Notes: generated by a model from the sequence alone, not told the origin. Positions 9,538 through 18,512 are shown, numbered from the stretch's first letter. The stretch is DNA of 64,000 bases from Clostridia bacterium (GCA_030154265.1 JASKKH010000002.1:54791-118790); one strand, 5' to 3'. A program made the numbers and translations.

Positions 9538-9735
9538 AAACGGGTGCTTTTGCCCCGAGGGGTAAAAGTTAAAAGGGAAGCCGGTGAAAATCCGGCGCGG
9601 TCTCGCCACTGTGATGGTGAGGGACTCCACATACGGTCACTAGGTTATTTAACCTGGGAAGACGTGGGGTGCCAATGAACCTTAGCCAGGATACCTGCCT
9701 GTTTTCGGAGACTGGCCAACCTACGCGGATAGGGA
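9538..9735 (+). promoter_or_regulatory. Cobalamin riboswitch 1
   Basis: The canonical cobalamin aptamer signatures appear in order: AAAGGGAAGCCGGTGAAAA, the core GCCACTG at 9605-9611, the B12 box AGCCAGGATACCTGCC at 9684-9699, and CTACGCGGAT at the 3' end. A 5' hairpin (GCCCCGAGGGG) is present. It is followed by an intrinsic terminator at 9783, so adenosylcobalamin or a related corrinoid should switch off the genes beginning with the radical-SAM gene and probably reaching cobN-1 and cbiZ. Confidence 0.95.
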
Positions 9736-9782
9736 GGTGGTTATTATTTTGCTTAAATATAATGACGACAGCAGAAGAAATC

Positions 9783-9814
9783 CTCCACCAGGGTAGGTGG
9801 AGTTTTTCTTTTTT
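9783..9814 (+). terminator. Riboswitch 1 expression-platform terminator
   Basis: Stem CTCCACC with GGTGGAG, six-base loop, then TTTTTCTTTTTT. The riboswitch 3' end (GGGAGGTGG at 9732-9740) can also pair with part of the 5' arm, which would form an antiterminator. Confidence 0.85.
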
Positions 9815-9919
9815 GTCCAAATTGTAAGAGAGGTTAAGATAGAGTAAAGGTTTAGTATATCATGCTGAGGTTGGGTCATGCCGACCTTGGTAAAGGTAAA
9901 AAAACAGGATGGAATAGTG

Positions 9920-11002
9920 ATGGCCGAAATAATTAAAATGCTTATTTTACGTGTAACTGATGCCTGCAACTTATCCTGCTGTTATTGTTATGCCCGGGGC
10001 GGTGAGAGTAAAAGAAAGATGTCCTGGGAAGTAGCCCGGCGAGCGGTGGATTATGTTACTGCTCGTAGTCGCCACTTTAAAATCCAGTTTTCCGGCGGTG
10101 AACCGCTATTAAATTTGCCTCTTATCAAAAAAGTAGTGGCATATGTACAGAACTGCAATCTAGCAGTTACTTTCCAGTTACAAACCAACGGTACTTTACT
10201 TAGTCCGGTGATGGTACGGGAGTTAAAAAAAATGGGCTTGGCCCTAGGTGTAAGCCTTGATGGTCTGCCTGATGTAAACGATGCCTTACGTCCTTTTGCC
10301 GGGGGCAAGGGTTCTACCCTGGCAACAATCCAAGGATTACAAAACCTGGCGGCTGAAGGGGTAAAAGTAGGCCTAACGGCAGTTTTAACGGTTGCAAGTA
10401 CGTCCCAGCTACCCAGGCTGGTGGAACTGGCCGCATACCTTGGTAACGTTCATGGCTTGTCCCTGGACTTATTACGTTCCCTGGGCAGGGGTCGGGAAGG
10501 TCAGATTATGGCTCCAAACGTGGGCCTAATTCGCCGCCAGGTCAGGGCGGCCCTTGAACGGGCTAGGGACATAGCCCACCTGGGTGGACCGGTGATAAAA
10601 TTTCGAGAGGTTGAAAGATTAAAATACCTACTGGTTCATGGCAGGGAGCGACAACATTACTGTTATGCTACCACAGGCCAGTCCCTGGCGGTGTTACCTG
10701 ACGGTGCTGTTTACCCTTGCGCTTCCCTAGGAGGGTTACCGGATTTTTACTTGGGCAACATTATGGACCCTAACTTTTCCCTCTCAGAAGCTGTGGTAGG
10801 GGAGCCGTGGTGGGGGCGTAAAGTTATGGAGATAAAAGGTTGCCAAGACTGCCCGAACAGAACGCTCTGCGGTGGGGGTTGCCTGGCCCGTGCTTATTCT
10901 TATACCGGGCGGGTGGATGTTGCCTATGAGGGAGACTGTGAGTTAAGAAAAGTTTTTGTGGAATGGATAAAGGAAAATGGCTTTGCTTCACTACATTCAT
11001 AG
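9920..11002 (+). CDS. Radical SAM protein with SPASM domain
   Basis: The N-terminal motif CNLSCCYC gives the CX3CX2C cluster ligand set of radical SAM enzymes, followed by FSGGEPLLN, which contributes to SAM binding. The C-terminus carries a SPASM-type cysteine set (CYATTG, GAVYPCASLGG, GCQDCPNRTLCGGGC, then a final C) that binds extra iron-sulphur clusters. Family members mature peptides or modify tetrapyrroles (the NirJ/AhbC/AhbD type); the sequence does not decide between these. No precursor peptide is evident nearby. ATG 9920 has AGGATGGA upstream; ATG 9878 is an alternative adding 14 residues. It is the first gene after cobalamin riboswitch 1, with an ABC exporter behind it. Confidence 0.85.
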   Translation: MAEIIKMLILRVTDACNLSCCYCYARGGESKRKMSWEVARRAVDYVTARSRHFKIQFSGGEPLLNLPLIKKVVAYVQNCNLAVTFQLQTNGTLLSPVMVRELKKMGLALGVSLDGLPDVNDALRPFAGGKGSTLATIQGLQNLAAEGVKVGLTAVLTVASTSQLPRLVELAAYLGNVHGLSLDLLRSLGRGREGQIMAPNVGLIRRQVRAALERARDIAHLGGPVIKFREVERLKYLLVHGRERQHYCYATTGQSLAVLPDGAVYPCASLGGLPDFYLGNIMDPNFSLSEAVVGEPWWGRKVMEIKGCQDCPNRTLCGGGCLARAYSYTGRVDVAYEGDCELRKVFVEWIKENGFASLHS

Positions 11003-11059
11003 CCAACTTTTAAGGGAGATGTATATTGATCAGGAGAAACTACAGGAGGTACTTATGAA

Positions 11060-11899
11060 GTGATTAAGTTACAGCAATTATCTAAGCATTATGGTAATAT
11101 TGTGGCCGTTGCCGGGCTAAACCTTCATATTAAACGAGGAGAAATTTTTGGGTTGCTCGGCCCCAATGGTGCTGGCAAAACTACCACTATACGGATGTTG
11201 ACAATGTTGACTTGGCCTACCGACGGTAAGGCCCTGATCAACGGTTATGACGTAACTCGGGATTTAAATAAGGTAAAGCAAGAAATCGGTGTGGTTCCCC
11301 AACAGATGAACCTAGACCAGGAACTTACGGCCCGGGAAAACCTGGAGCTACATGGTCGTCTATATAAGCAACCTACTGCAGAACGGCAGAAAAGGATTGA
11401 GGAACTCTTAGATTATGTGGAACTGCAAGAACGGGCAGATGATCTGGTAAGTAAATTTTCGGGGGGAATGAAGCGCCGGCTGATGATTGCTCGGGCGCTG
11501 ATGCACAACCCGAAAGTCCTTTTTCTAGACGAACCTACTGTGGGTCTTGACCCCCATACCCGCCGCAAAATCTGGGATTTGATCCGCCGAATGAACAATG
11601 AAGGTATGACCGTACTTTTGACTACCCATTACATTGAAGAAGCAGAGATACTTTGTCACCGGGTGGGCATTATGGATCGGGGACAATTGATTGCCCTGGA
11701 TACGCCCGAGAAGTTGAAAAGAAAAGTAGGGGAAGTGGCCGTAGAGTCCTTTGAGGATACAGAAACAGGTTATAAACTTTTTTCCTCCCGAGAAAAAGCT
11801 TTGGATTATGCCGGCCAAGTCAAAAGCAATGTTTTAATTCGTGATACTAACCTAGAAGATGTATTTATTGAGTTAACTGGACGAAAGGTAGGGGATTGA
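11060..11899 (+). CDS. ABC-2 type exporter, ATP-binding subunit
   Basis: The 279-residue protein has Walker A GPNGAGKTTTIRM near residue 36, a Q-loop region VVPQQMNLDQ, signature FSGGMKRRLMIARAL near 135, Walker B VLFLDEPTVGLD and the switch histidine TTHY. Such DrrA/NodI-like ATPases pair with an ABC-2 permease to export drugs, lipids or polysaccharides. Start is GTG at 11060 behind AGGAGG (11044-11049). The permease gene begins one base after its stop. Location under cobalamin riboswitch 1 suggests corrinoid-linked control, but the exported substrate is unknown. Confidence 0.93.
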   Translation: MIKLQQLSKHYGNIVAVAGLNLHIKRGEIFGLLGPNGAGKTTTIRMLTMLTWPTDGKALINGYDVTRDLNKVKQEIGVVPQQMNLDQELTARENLELHGRLYKQPTAERQKRIEELLDYVELQERADDLVSKFSGGMKRRLMIARALMHNPKVLFLDEPTVGLDPHTRRKIWDLIRRMNNEGMTVLLTTHYIEEAEILCHRVGIMDRGQLIALDTPEKLKRKVGEVAVESFEDTETGYKLFSSREKALDYAGQVKSNVLIRDTNLEDVFIELTGRKVGD

Positions 11900-11900
11900 G

Positions 11901-12632
11901 GTGGACTTTTATACTGTCCTTTGGCGGGAAATGATTGTTTTAAAACGCACTTTCTATAAGTTTTTAGCTTCACGTTTGGTAAGCCCCTTGTTGTACTTGG
12001 TAGCTTTTGGCTGGGGCCTAGGCCGGGGTATCCGCATTAATGGGGGTAACTATATGGAATTTGTGGTCCCCGGCATAATTGCCCTTTCAGCTATGAACAC
12101 CAGTTTTAACGCTATAGGCATTTCCTTGAACATTAGCCGCTTATATCATAAAACCATAGAAGAATACTTGATTGCTCCTCTTAGCGCCGGCTCTTTTGTT
12201 TTGGGTAACGTTCTAGCAGGTACGGTACGTGGCCTGATTGCTTCTTTAATTATCCTGGGGCTGGCATTTTTATTTGGGGCCAAACTGGTTCTTAATCATT
12301 GGTTTTTCTTGGTAATAATTTTGACTTGCTTTATTTTCGCCTCCCTAGGAGTGGTTGCGGCTATGACTATTAACTCCCATGAGGATATGTCCAACTTTTC
12401 AACTTTTGTTATCTTGCCCATGTCCTTTTTAAGCGGTACCTTTTTCTTACCGGAGTATCTGCCCCAGGGTGTAGCTTATCTTATTAAAGCTTTGCCCTTG
12501 ACCCACGCCAGCTATGCTTTACGGGCATTGGCTCAGGGACAAGGACTCCTACCCATATCCCTGGCAGTGCTAGGAGCCTATGCAGTGCTATTGTTTATTG
12601 CCGCTGTGGTAGTTGTAAAAAAAGTGCGATGA
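11901..12632 (+). CDS. ABC-2 type exporter, permease subunit
   Basis: A 243-residue protein with about six hydrophobic segments and the ABC-2 family layout: an N-terminal cytoplasmic stretch (WREMIVLKRTFYKFLASRL), VVPGIIALSAM in the first third, and SFLSGTFFLPEYLP before the last segments, typical of NodJ/DrrB-like permeases. It forms the membrane partner of the preceding ATPase. GTG start at 11901 is preceded by GGGGATTGAG. About 120 bases without a gene separate it from the chelatase gene. Confidence 0.9.
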   Translation: MDFYTVLWREMIVLKRTFYKFLASRLVSPLLYLVAFGWGLGRGIRINGGNYMEFVVPGIIALSAMNTSFNAIGISLNISRLYHKTIEEYLIAPLSAGSFVLGNVLAGTVRGLIASLIILGLAFLFGAKLVLNHWFFLVIILTCFIFASLGVVAAMTINSHEDMSNFSTFVILPMSFLSGTFFLPEYLPQGVAYLIKALPLTHASYALRALAQGQGLLPISLAVLGAYAVLLFIAAVVVVKKVR

Positions 12633-12752
12633 TTCTCGGATTTCAGGAAGGACGTAACTTACTTGAAAAATTAACTGATAACTGTTAAAAGAGCTGTTAA
12701 AAGGTCCATTACGAGATGAAGTGAGGAGAGTCCCTAGGGGGAGGGATTGAGT

Positions 12753-15700
12753 TTGAAAAAATGTATTATAGTCGTTATAGGATTTGATTCTGAGCAAGAT
12801 GAATTAGTTAAAGTATCTACTACATTTAAGTTTATGCAAATGAAGTTTTTTCCTGGATCTTTTTTGGAAGAGAAAAAACAGAGACAAAAAGTCTTGGACT
12901 ATGTTAAACAGCAAGCCCGGGCGGTAATTATAAAGGACCATTATTGGAATGGAAAACGAGAAGATTTTTATCAGAAGCTGAAAAGCGAAGCTGGGACTAT
13001 GCCTATTATACCCATTAGCACTGAAATGATTGAAGCCGGGATTTTCAATAATGTAGATTTAACAAGCATTCAGGAAATAAACCGTTACTTTATTTTCGGA
13101 GGGTCAGAAAACCTGACTAATGCTTTACACTATATTGGGAATAAAGTGTTGGGAATAGTAGATGTACCCCCGGCGGCTAAACCTGTACCAGTTGCTTTTG
13201 AGGGTATTTTCCACCCTGATTCAGAAATGGTTTTTACTTCTTGGGAAAGTTATTCCCAGTGGTATCAAACTTGTCAAGGCAGTGATAAAGGGCCTTGGGT
13301 AGGCTTACTTATCCACCGAAACAGTTGGGTTACTGATAACCTAGAAGTAGAAAAAGCATTAATCAATGAATTGGAACAATTGGGTTTACGAATAGTACCA
13401 GTGTTTAGCTATGGCCCAGCAGGACCGGAATTAAACACGAAAGATTTTGACGATATTACAAAAGACTATTTTTCCTGTAACGATCGGTTGGTTATAGATG
13501 CCTTAATCAATCTCCAGGTATTTGCTTTAAGAAGTGGCAATACAGGTCGAAATCTTTTTGGACAAGCAGTGGATAAAATGAAGAAATTAAATATCCCTGT
13601 CTTTAGGCCACTGATCAGCTTTATGAGCAGTAAGGAAAATTGGGAAGAGAATCAACAGGGTCTAATGTTGGAAATACCATGGGCTTTTACGGTGCCTGAA
13701 ATCCAGGGTATGATAGAACCTATTATTATTGGTTGCCGGGACAAAAAAGGTAAAGCCCATCCAATTCCTGATCGGGTAAACAAGTTTGCCCGGAGGGTAA
13801 AGAAATGGATTGAATTAAAACATACTCCGACTCAAGAAAAGAAATTAGCCATTTTTATTCACAATGCCCCATGCTCAGGAGTAGAAGCCACTATTGGTAT
13901 GGGAGCAGGGCTGGATGTATTTGATACCACTGTTATGATTTTAAAGAAACTGCAAAATCAGGGTTGGACAGTAGAAAATATCCCGGAAGATGGCAGTAAA
14001 TTACACAGGTTAATTATGGAGAGAAAAGCCTATTCAGATTTTCGCTGGACTTCAGTTGAGGATATATTAGATAGCCATGGTTGTCTTCACCAAATGCCTT
14101 TACAAGGTGATCAAGGTTACTACCAATATTATAAAAAACTTGATCCTAGATCCCAGGAAGAAATGGAGAAAACGTGGGGACCACCGCCGGGAGAAGGGAT
14201 GGTTTATGATAATCATCTAATTATTACAGGTGTTAATTTCGGCAACATAACAGTTTTAGTCCAGCCTAAGCGGGGGTGTTATGGAGCTAAATGTACCGGT
14301 GAAGTTTGTAAAATACTGCAGGACCCCAATTGCCCACCCCCGCACCATTATCTGGCCACATATAAATATGTAGAAGAAATTTTAAAAGCCCATGCGGTCT
14401 TACATATAGGTACCCACGGGAGTTTAGAGTTTCTGCCCGGTAAAGTAAATGCATTGTCCAAGAAATGCTACCCGGACATGGTTCTTGGCACTCTCCCCAA
14501 TTTTTATATTTACAATGCAGGAGTTGGGACGGAAGGTATTCTGGCCAAAAGAAGGACTAATGCAGTAATTTTAGACCATTTGCCATCCATTTATGGAGTG
14601 CGGGATACAGAAGTACTACAGTTGATCAATTTAATTACTGAATACCTTGATGCTTTGAGTTTAAGGAGTGGACAAATTCAAGAACTAGAAACTCAGATAC
14701 GAGAACAGGTTTTGAGGATACCTGGAGCAAAAACGGTACTGGATAGAGCAGAGACATTTTACCAGGGGTTACAGAAATTAAAGAAAATTTTAGTGCAATC
14801 TGTTTGCAATCCTCAGTTTGAAAAGTTACATGTCTATGGTGGGGAGATAACACAGGAAGATGCCCTTTGGTATATTAAAGAAGTATTACAATCTGACGTA
14901 AAATTAATAACTTGTTTACGAAAACAGTGGCAGGACGATTATGATCTACATCATTTTTTAAACAATTTTATAATTAAGGCGATCACTCTTCAAAGGCCTG
15001 GCAGTATTATTGCTGAAGAAATTTGTCATGAAATGTTAGATAAGGAATTAAAAAATATATTAGACGACCTGTCAGTAGAAGTTCGGGAAATTTATAGCAG
15101 GTTGACTCTGGTACCAAATGAAATGGATAACTTGATTAAAGCACTTAACGGGGGATATGTTTCTCCCGGACCTTCCGGAATGCCTGATGATAACGGAAAA
15201 AACATCATACCTACCGGGAGAAATTTTTACTTGATGGATATTGAAAAGATTCCGACAAGGGCTGCCTGGGAGGTTGGATGTAAGCTTGCTGATCAGCTTA
15301 TAGAAGTGTTTGTGGCAGATGAAGGGCATTATCCGGAAAAGGTGGCTATGAATATGATTTCCCTTGATATTTCCAGGACCAAGGGGGAACAGCTTTCTCA
15401 AATTTTATATCTGATGGGTATCAAACCGATGTGGGATGGAAATGGTAAAGTAATTGACCTGGAAGTAATTCCTTTAGAGCAGTTAAAAAGGCCGAGAATT
15501 GATGTAACTGTTAGGATTTCAGGGGTACTGCGAGATTGTTATCCAGAAGCGGTGGAACTGATTGATACTGCAGTGTGTAAGGCAGCAGCATTGTCTGAAC
15601 CGGATGACCTGAATTATATTAAAAAACACACCTTAAAGATAGCCCAGGTCCTGCAGGATATGGAGGAAAGTGAGAGAAAAAGGCATTCAACTATACGAAT

Positions 15701-16538
15701 TTTTGGCGATCCCCCGGGCAGTTATGGTGCCGGAGTTGATCTAGCCCTTAAGGCCAGTGCCTGGAAAGATGAAACAGATCTGGCCAAAACCTTTGTATAT
15801 TTTTCTTCTTACGCTTATGGGAAATCTTTAAATGGCAAACCCGCAACACGTGAATTCGTTGAAAATGTGAAAAGGGCCCAATTAGCATATGATGTGGCAA
15901 TTTCTAAGAGGTGCGATATGCTTTCCTGCAGTTTTGGTGCTTCTGTTCAAGGAGGATTTGGATTAGTCAGAAAGGTACTAGAAGACAAGAGCCTGAAACA
16001 GTACCATGGTTCGAGAGAGAACCCGGAGCAGGTTGAGATAAGTCCCTTGGATGAAAAACTGCGAGAAACACTGGATAAAAAACTATTTAATCCTCTTTGG
16101 AAAGAGAGTATGAAGGAAAAAGGCTATCGTGGTGCGGCTGAGCTAATGGAAAGGCTGCAAAACGTGTTTGAATGGCAGTGCTTGACCCAAAGTTTTGAAG
16201 ATAATGTTCTTGATAGGCTGGTAGAGGAGTATATCAACGATCCTAAGATGCGAGAATGGTTCCTTGAAAATAACCCTTTTGCTATAGAAGAAATAGCTAG
16301 GAGGTTTTTAGAGCTTTATCAGAGAGAAAAATGGCAGGCAGACCATGAGACTCTTAAAGAATTAAAATCTAATTATTTGGAGTTAGAGGGTGAAATGGAA
16401 GAACGTTTAGGTGAAGTAAAGGGAGAAATTCAGGCAGGAACCATTGAAGTGATGAATGACGCAGACGTTAAAGAATGGCAGGATAAACTAAAGCAAATAA
16501 ATGTTTTATTTACTAAGTATAAAAGGCCAATCAGATAG
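12753..16538 (+). CDS. cobN: CobN/BchH-like chelatase large subunit 1
   Basis: CobN and its homologue BchH bind the tetrapyrrole and metal in ATP-dependent cobalt or magnesium chelatases. This protein (about 1261 aa) is intact and full length. Family motifs include HIGTHGSLEFLPGK near residue 551, GYVSPGPSGMPDDNGKNIIP and IPLEQLKRPRIDVTVRISG. Unlike cobN-2, it has a four-cysteine insertion, C509, C514, C519 and C527 (CX4CX4CX7C), just before the conserved PPPHHYL segment. TTG at 12753 suits the ribosome site GGGGAGGG (12737-12745) better than TTG at 12747. The next gene is cbiZ, 3-12 bases away. Whether the metal is cobalt is not shown by the sequence. Confidence 0.88.
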   Translation: MKKCIIVVIGFDSEQDELVKVSTTFKFMQMKFFPGSFLEEKKQRQKVLDYVKQQARAVIIKDHYWNGKREDFYQKLKSEAGTMPIIPISTEMIEAGIFNNVDLTSIQEINRYFIFGGSENLTNALHYIGNKVLGIVDVPPAAKPVPVAFEGIFHPDSEMVFTSWESYSQWYQTCQGSDKGPWVGLLIHRNSWVTDNLEVEKALINELEQLGLRIVPVFSYGPAGPELNTKDFDDITKDYFSCNDRLVIDALINLQVFALRSGNTGRNLFGQAVDKMKKLNIPVFRPLISFMSSKENWEENQQGLMLEIPWAFTVPEIQGMIEPIIIGCRDKKGKAHPIPDRVNKFARRVKKWIELKHTPTQEKKLAIFIHNAPCSGVEATIGMGAGLDVFDTTVMILKKLQNQGWTVENIPEDGSKLHRLIMERKAYSDFRWTSVEDILDSHGCLHQMPLQGDQGYYQYYKKLDPRSQEEMEKTWGPPPGEGMVYDNHLIITGVNFGNITVLVQPKRGCYGAKCTGEVCKILQDPNCPPPHHYLATYKYVEEILKAHAVLHIGTHGSLEFLPGKVNALSKKCYPDMVLGTLPNFYIYNAGVGTEGILAKRRTNAVILDHLPSIYGVRDTEVLQLINLITEYLDALSLRSGQIQELETQIREQVLRIPGAKTVLDRAETFYQGLQKLKKILVQSVCNPQFEKLHVYGGEITQEDALWYIKEVLQSDVKLITCLRKQWQDDYDLHHFLNNFIIKAITLQRPGSIIAEEICHEMLDKELKNILDDLSVEVREIYSRLTLVPNEMDNLIKALNGGYVSPGPSGMPDDNGKNIIPTGRNFYLMDIEKIPTRAAWEVGCKLADQLIEVFVADEGHYPEKVAMNMISLDISRTKGEQLSQILYLMGIKPMWDGNGKVIDLEVIPLEQLKRPRIDVTVRISGVLRDCYPEAVELIDTAVCKAAALSEPDDLNYIKKHTLKIAQVLQDMEESERKRHSTIRIFGDPPGSYGAGVDLALKASAWKDETDLAKTFVYFSSYAYGKSLNGKPATREFVENVKRAQLAYDVAISKRCDMLSCSFGASVQGGFGLVRKVLEDKSLKQYHGSRENPEQVEISPLDEKLRETLDKKLFNPLWKESMKEKGYRGAAELMERLQNVFEWQCLTQSFEDNVLDRLVEEYINDPKMREWFLENNPFAIEEIARRFLELYQREKWQADHETLKELKSNYLELEGEMEERLGEVKGEIQAGTIEVMNDADVKEWQDKLKQINVLFTKYKRPIR

Positions 16539-16550
16539 AAGGTGACAAAG

Positions 16551-17645
16551 ATGATGCTTTATGAACTAAAAAGCGGGGAAAAAGTTCACCTACGAGACAA
16601 CACCCTTATTATATATTTTCCCGGGCCGCGTCGGGTAGTAAGTACAGCCAGGGTTAATGGTGGTTACCAGGAAGACATGAGAGTTGTATTTAATCATCAT
16701 CTACCATCTGATAAACATGATCCTACCAGCCTTCCTGGAGGAAGTCCTGAAGGATATTTAAAATTTTTAATCAATAAGTTAGACCTTCCTGATTATCAAT
16801 CAGCCGGGTTACTCACAGCTGCTAAGATGGAAAATGCTTGCATAAAAACTACCAGATTTCGTGAATTAGAAGTTACAGCTATTGTTACCGGAGGAATTGA
16901 CGTTAATGGTGGACGAGCCGGAGATAGTGCTTATTATTACGAAATTAATGGAGAGTGGCTTTTTGTACCTGGTACTATTAATATTATTCTGCTCATAGAC
17001 GGAAACCTACCTCCCCATACCCTGATACGTTCCCTTATTACAGCCACAGAAGCCAAAGCTGCTGCCTTACAAGAACTCATGGCACCCAGCCGTTATTCCC
17101 AGGGAATTGCCACAGGTTCGGGTACAGACCAGATTATTGCTGTTGCTAATCCTCAAAGTCCCCACTATTTTACTGACGCTGGTAAGCATTCCAAACTAGG
17201 GGAATTAATTGGGGTGACGGTGAAGAAAGCCGTCAAAAAAGCCTTAGAAAATGAGACTGGTCTTAATCCCCGGCGCCAGTATAGTTTTTTGGTACGTCTT
17301 GATAGGTATGGTATCAAGGAGGAAGATTTCTGGCAACAGGTAGGGGAAGATGGGCTGAAACTGGACCAGGATAGTTATCTGCAATACCTGCACCAAATTG
17401 AAGGGGAAGCCAGTCTGGTAGCTCTGGCAGCAAGTCTAATCCATTTGTGGGATGAATATGAATGGGGGTTGTTACCAGCTGAAACGGTTCTCGAGGCTGG
17501 GACTAGACTTATTCAGGGATATGCTGGAGAAGAAGCTTGTTTTGCTGAAGAGAAAGTGAAGGATCCAGTGGGTTACTTGAGCAGGTTGTTTATTCGGGTG
17601 ATAAATCAGTTTATAGTTAAAGAGTTGAGTAAAGGATCGAAATAA
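16551..17645 (+). CDS. cbiZ: Adenosylcobinamide amidohydrolase CbiZ
   Basis: CbiZ cleaves the nucleotide-loop side chain of pseudo-B12 or adenosylcobinamide so that the corrinoid can be rebuilt with another lower ligand. The family pattern is visible: AGLLTAAKMENA, then VTAIVTGGIDVNGGRAGD, then ATEAKAAALQEL and ATGSGTDQIIAV. The N-terminal two thirds match the enzyme. The last 130 or so residues form a helical extension with no motif I recognise. ATG at 16551 is well spaced from AGAAGG; GTG at 16542 overlaps that site and is less likely. It follows cobN-1 closely and is probably co-transcribed. This gene is the strongest evidence that the island concerns corrinoids. Confidence 0.8.
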   Translation: MMLYELKSGEKVHLRDNTLIIYFPGPRRVVSTARVNGGYQEDMRVVFNHHLPSDKHDPTSLPGGSPEGYLKFLINKLDLPDYQSAGLLTAAKMENACIKTTRFRELEVTAIVTGGIDVNGGRAGDSAYYYEINGEWLFVPGTINIILLIDGNLPPHTLIRSLITATEAKAAALQELMAPSRYSQGIATGSGTDQIIAVANPQSPHYFTDAGKHSKLGELIGVTVKKAVKKALENETGLNPRRQYSFLVRLDRYGIKEEDFWQQVGEDGLKLDQDSYLQYLHQIEGEASLVALAASLIHLWDEYEWGLLPAETVLEAGTRLIQGYAGEEACFAEEKVKDPVGYLSRLFIRVINQFIVKELSKGSK

Positions 17646-17683
17646 AAAAATTTTAAATAAAAAATTTTTTCCTGGGAGGATTC

Positions 17684-17692
17684 TGGTATAAT
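17684..17692 (+). promoter_or_regulatory. Candidate extended -10 promoter of riboswitch 2 transcript
   Basis: TGGTATAAT at 17684-17692 is a TGN-TATAAT extended -10 element. No good -35 lies 16-18 bases upstream. The riboswitch P1 strand starts about 18 bases downstream. Confidence 0.5.
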
Positions 17693-17707
17693 TTGTTGAA
17701 TAAAATA

Positions 17708-17893
17708 AAAGGCAATCGAAATAAATGAGTGAGCTTCAAGGGAAGCTGGTGAAAAACCAGCGCGGTCGCGCCACTGTAAGGGGGAGTGACCTCACTTAAG
17801 GCCACTGGGTTTAAAGCCTGGGAAGGCGTGGGGGAACGGTGAACCCGAGCCAGGAGACCTGTTGCTTGCTGTCGTAAACGCTCCCTACGCAGG
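17708..17893 (+). promoter_or_regulatory. Cobalamin riboswitch 2 (variant 5' end, no downstream gene)
   Basis: The core is clear: AAGGGAAGCTGGTGAAAAA, GCCACTG at 17770-17776, the B12 box AGCCAGGAGACCTG at 17848-17861 and CCTACGCAGGA. Possible P1 pairing is AGGCAA (17710-17715) with TTGCTT (17862-17867). It lacks the GGTG-plus-CCCC/GGGG 5' hairpin that the other two copies carry. No convincing open reading frame lies between it and riboswitch 3. Confidence 0.92.
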
Positions 17894-17910
17894 ATGGGGA
17901 AGTGGTATTT

Positions 17911-17945
17911 ACCCCTGTTCGTTTTGGAGCGGGGGTTTAAATTTC
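17911..17945 (+). terminator. Weak terminator-like hairpin after riboswitch 2
   Basis: Stem ACCCCTGTTC (17911-17920) with GAGCGGGGGT (17927-17936), ten pairs with two G-U, six-base loop, then TTAAATTTC. The U tract is poor, so its strength as a terminator is uncertain. Confidence 0.5.
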
Positions 17946-17949
17946 ATAT

Positions 17950-18110
17950 TGTAGGTGTCTGGCCCCGAGGGGTCAGGCTTAAATGTTACCAGTGGGTCAG
18001 GCAAGTGGTTTCCAAAGGGGAAAAGCAACTGGAAATCCACGATGCGCCGGGACCAGTATGGACGACCTATTCTAACCCACCCGGGGAGTTTTTAAGGGAG
18101 GTGTTAGTAT
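17950..18110 (+). other. Possible riboswitch remnant or structured RNA, no gene
   Basis: The stretch begins with AGGTGTCTGGCCCCGAGGGG and then TCAGGCTTAAA, which looks like the 5' hairpin region of riboswitches 1 and 3. No GCCACTG core or B12 box follows. Several self-complementary pieces are visible (CCAGT/ACTGG, TTTCC/GGAAA, GTGGGT/ACCCAC). A small open frame (17894-18112) overlaps the riboswitch and lacks any recognisable protein feature, so I do not call it a gene. AAGGGAGGTG near 18098 resembles a ribosome site with no start codon after it. Confidence 0.4.
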
Positions 18111-18265
18111 AAGGTCTTTTTTTGTTGCTATTATCAAGTAATTGTGTCTTAACTTACCCATATATTTCGGTCTGATAGGACAGGATTCTATAATAAAAGG
18201 CAGGTTAGAAGTCAAGGCCTTTAAAGGACTTGATAAAAAATTACATTTATGGAAGGAGTTATCAA

Positions 18266-18284
18266 CAACATACCGAATATGTTG
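18266..18284 (+). promoter_or_regulatory. Perfect dyad upstream of riboswitch 3, possible operator
   Basis: CAACATA, five bases, TATGTTG. It lies about 35 bases before the aptamer, near the expected -35 region. A possible -10 TATTAT is at 18309-18314. The binding protein, if any, is unknown. Confidence 0.4.
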
Positions 18285-18317
18285 ATAGAACAATAAAATA
18301 GTTTTAAATATTATTTC

Positions 18318-18512
18318 AGGACAGGTGCTGTTGCCTCGAGAGGGCACGGCTTAAAAGGGAAGCCGGTGAAAACCCGGCGCGGTCCCGCCACTGTGAGGGG
18401 GAGTTGTCTTATATAAAGTCACTGGGGCATTACCCGGGAAGACATAAGACAACGAAGAACCCGAGCCAGGAGACCTACCTGTCTTGCAGGACTAGCTGCC
18501 TACGCGGATAGG
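18318..18512 (+). promoter_or_regulatory. Cobalamin riboswitch 3
   Basis: P1 is a perfect seven-base pairing, GACAGGT (18320-18326) with ACCTGTC (18477-18483). The conserved AAAGGGAAGCCGGTGAAAA, core GCCACTG (18387-18393), B12 box AGCCAGGAGACCTACC (18464-18479) and CCTACGCGGAT are all present. A terminator follows at 18546. It should control the secreted protein at 18657 and perhaps the chelatase and ECF genes beyond it. Confidence 0.95.

Noticed and set aside
12629..12688. A 19-codon frame after the ABC permease as a precursor peptide for the radical-SAM enzyme
   Set aside because: No ribosome site of its own, no leader-core pattern, and it overlaps the permease stop. More likely chance.
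17937..18110. A possible small RNA carrying paired ANTAR hexaloops, as in B12-controlled Rli55 or EutX
   Set aside because: I looked for two A-N-N-G-N-N hexaloops and found none. The best hairpin (TTTCC/GGAAA) has a five-base loop.
17894..18112. A 72-codon open frame downstream of riboswitch 2
   Set aside because: It starts inside the riboswitch 3' region, has no ribosome site and no protein-like features. The DNA looks like structured RNA instead.
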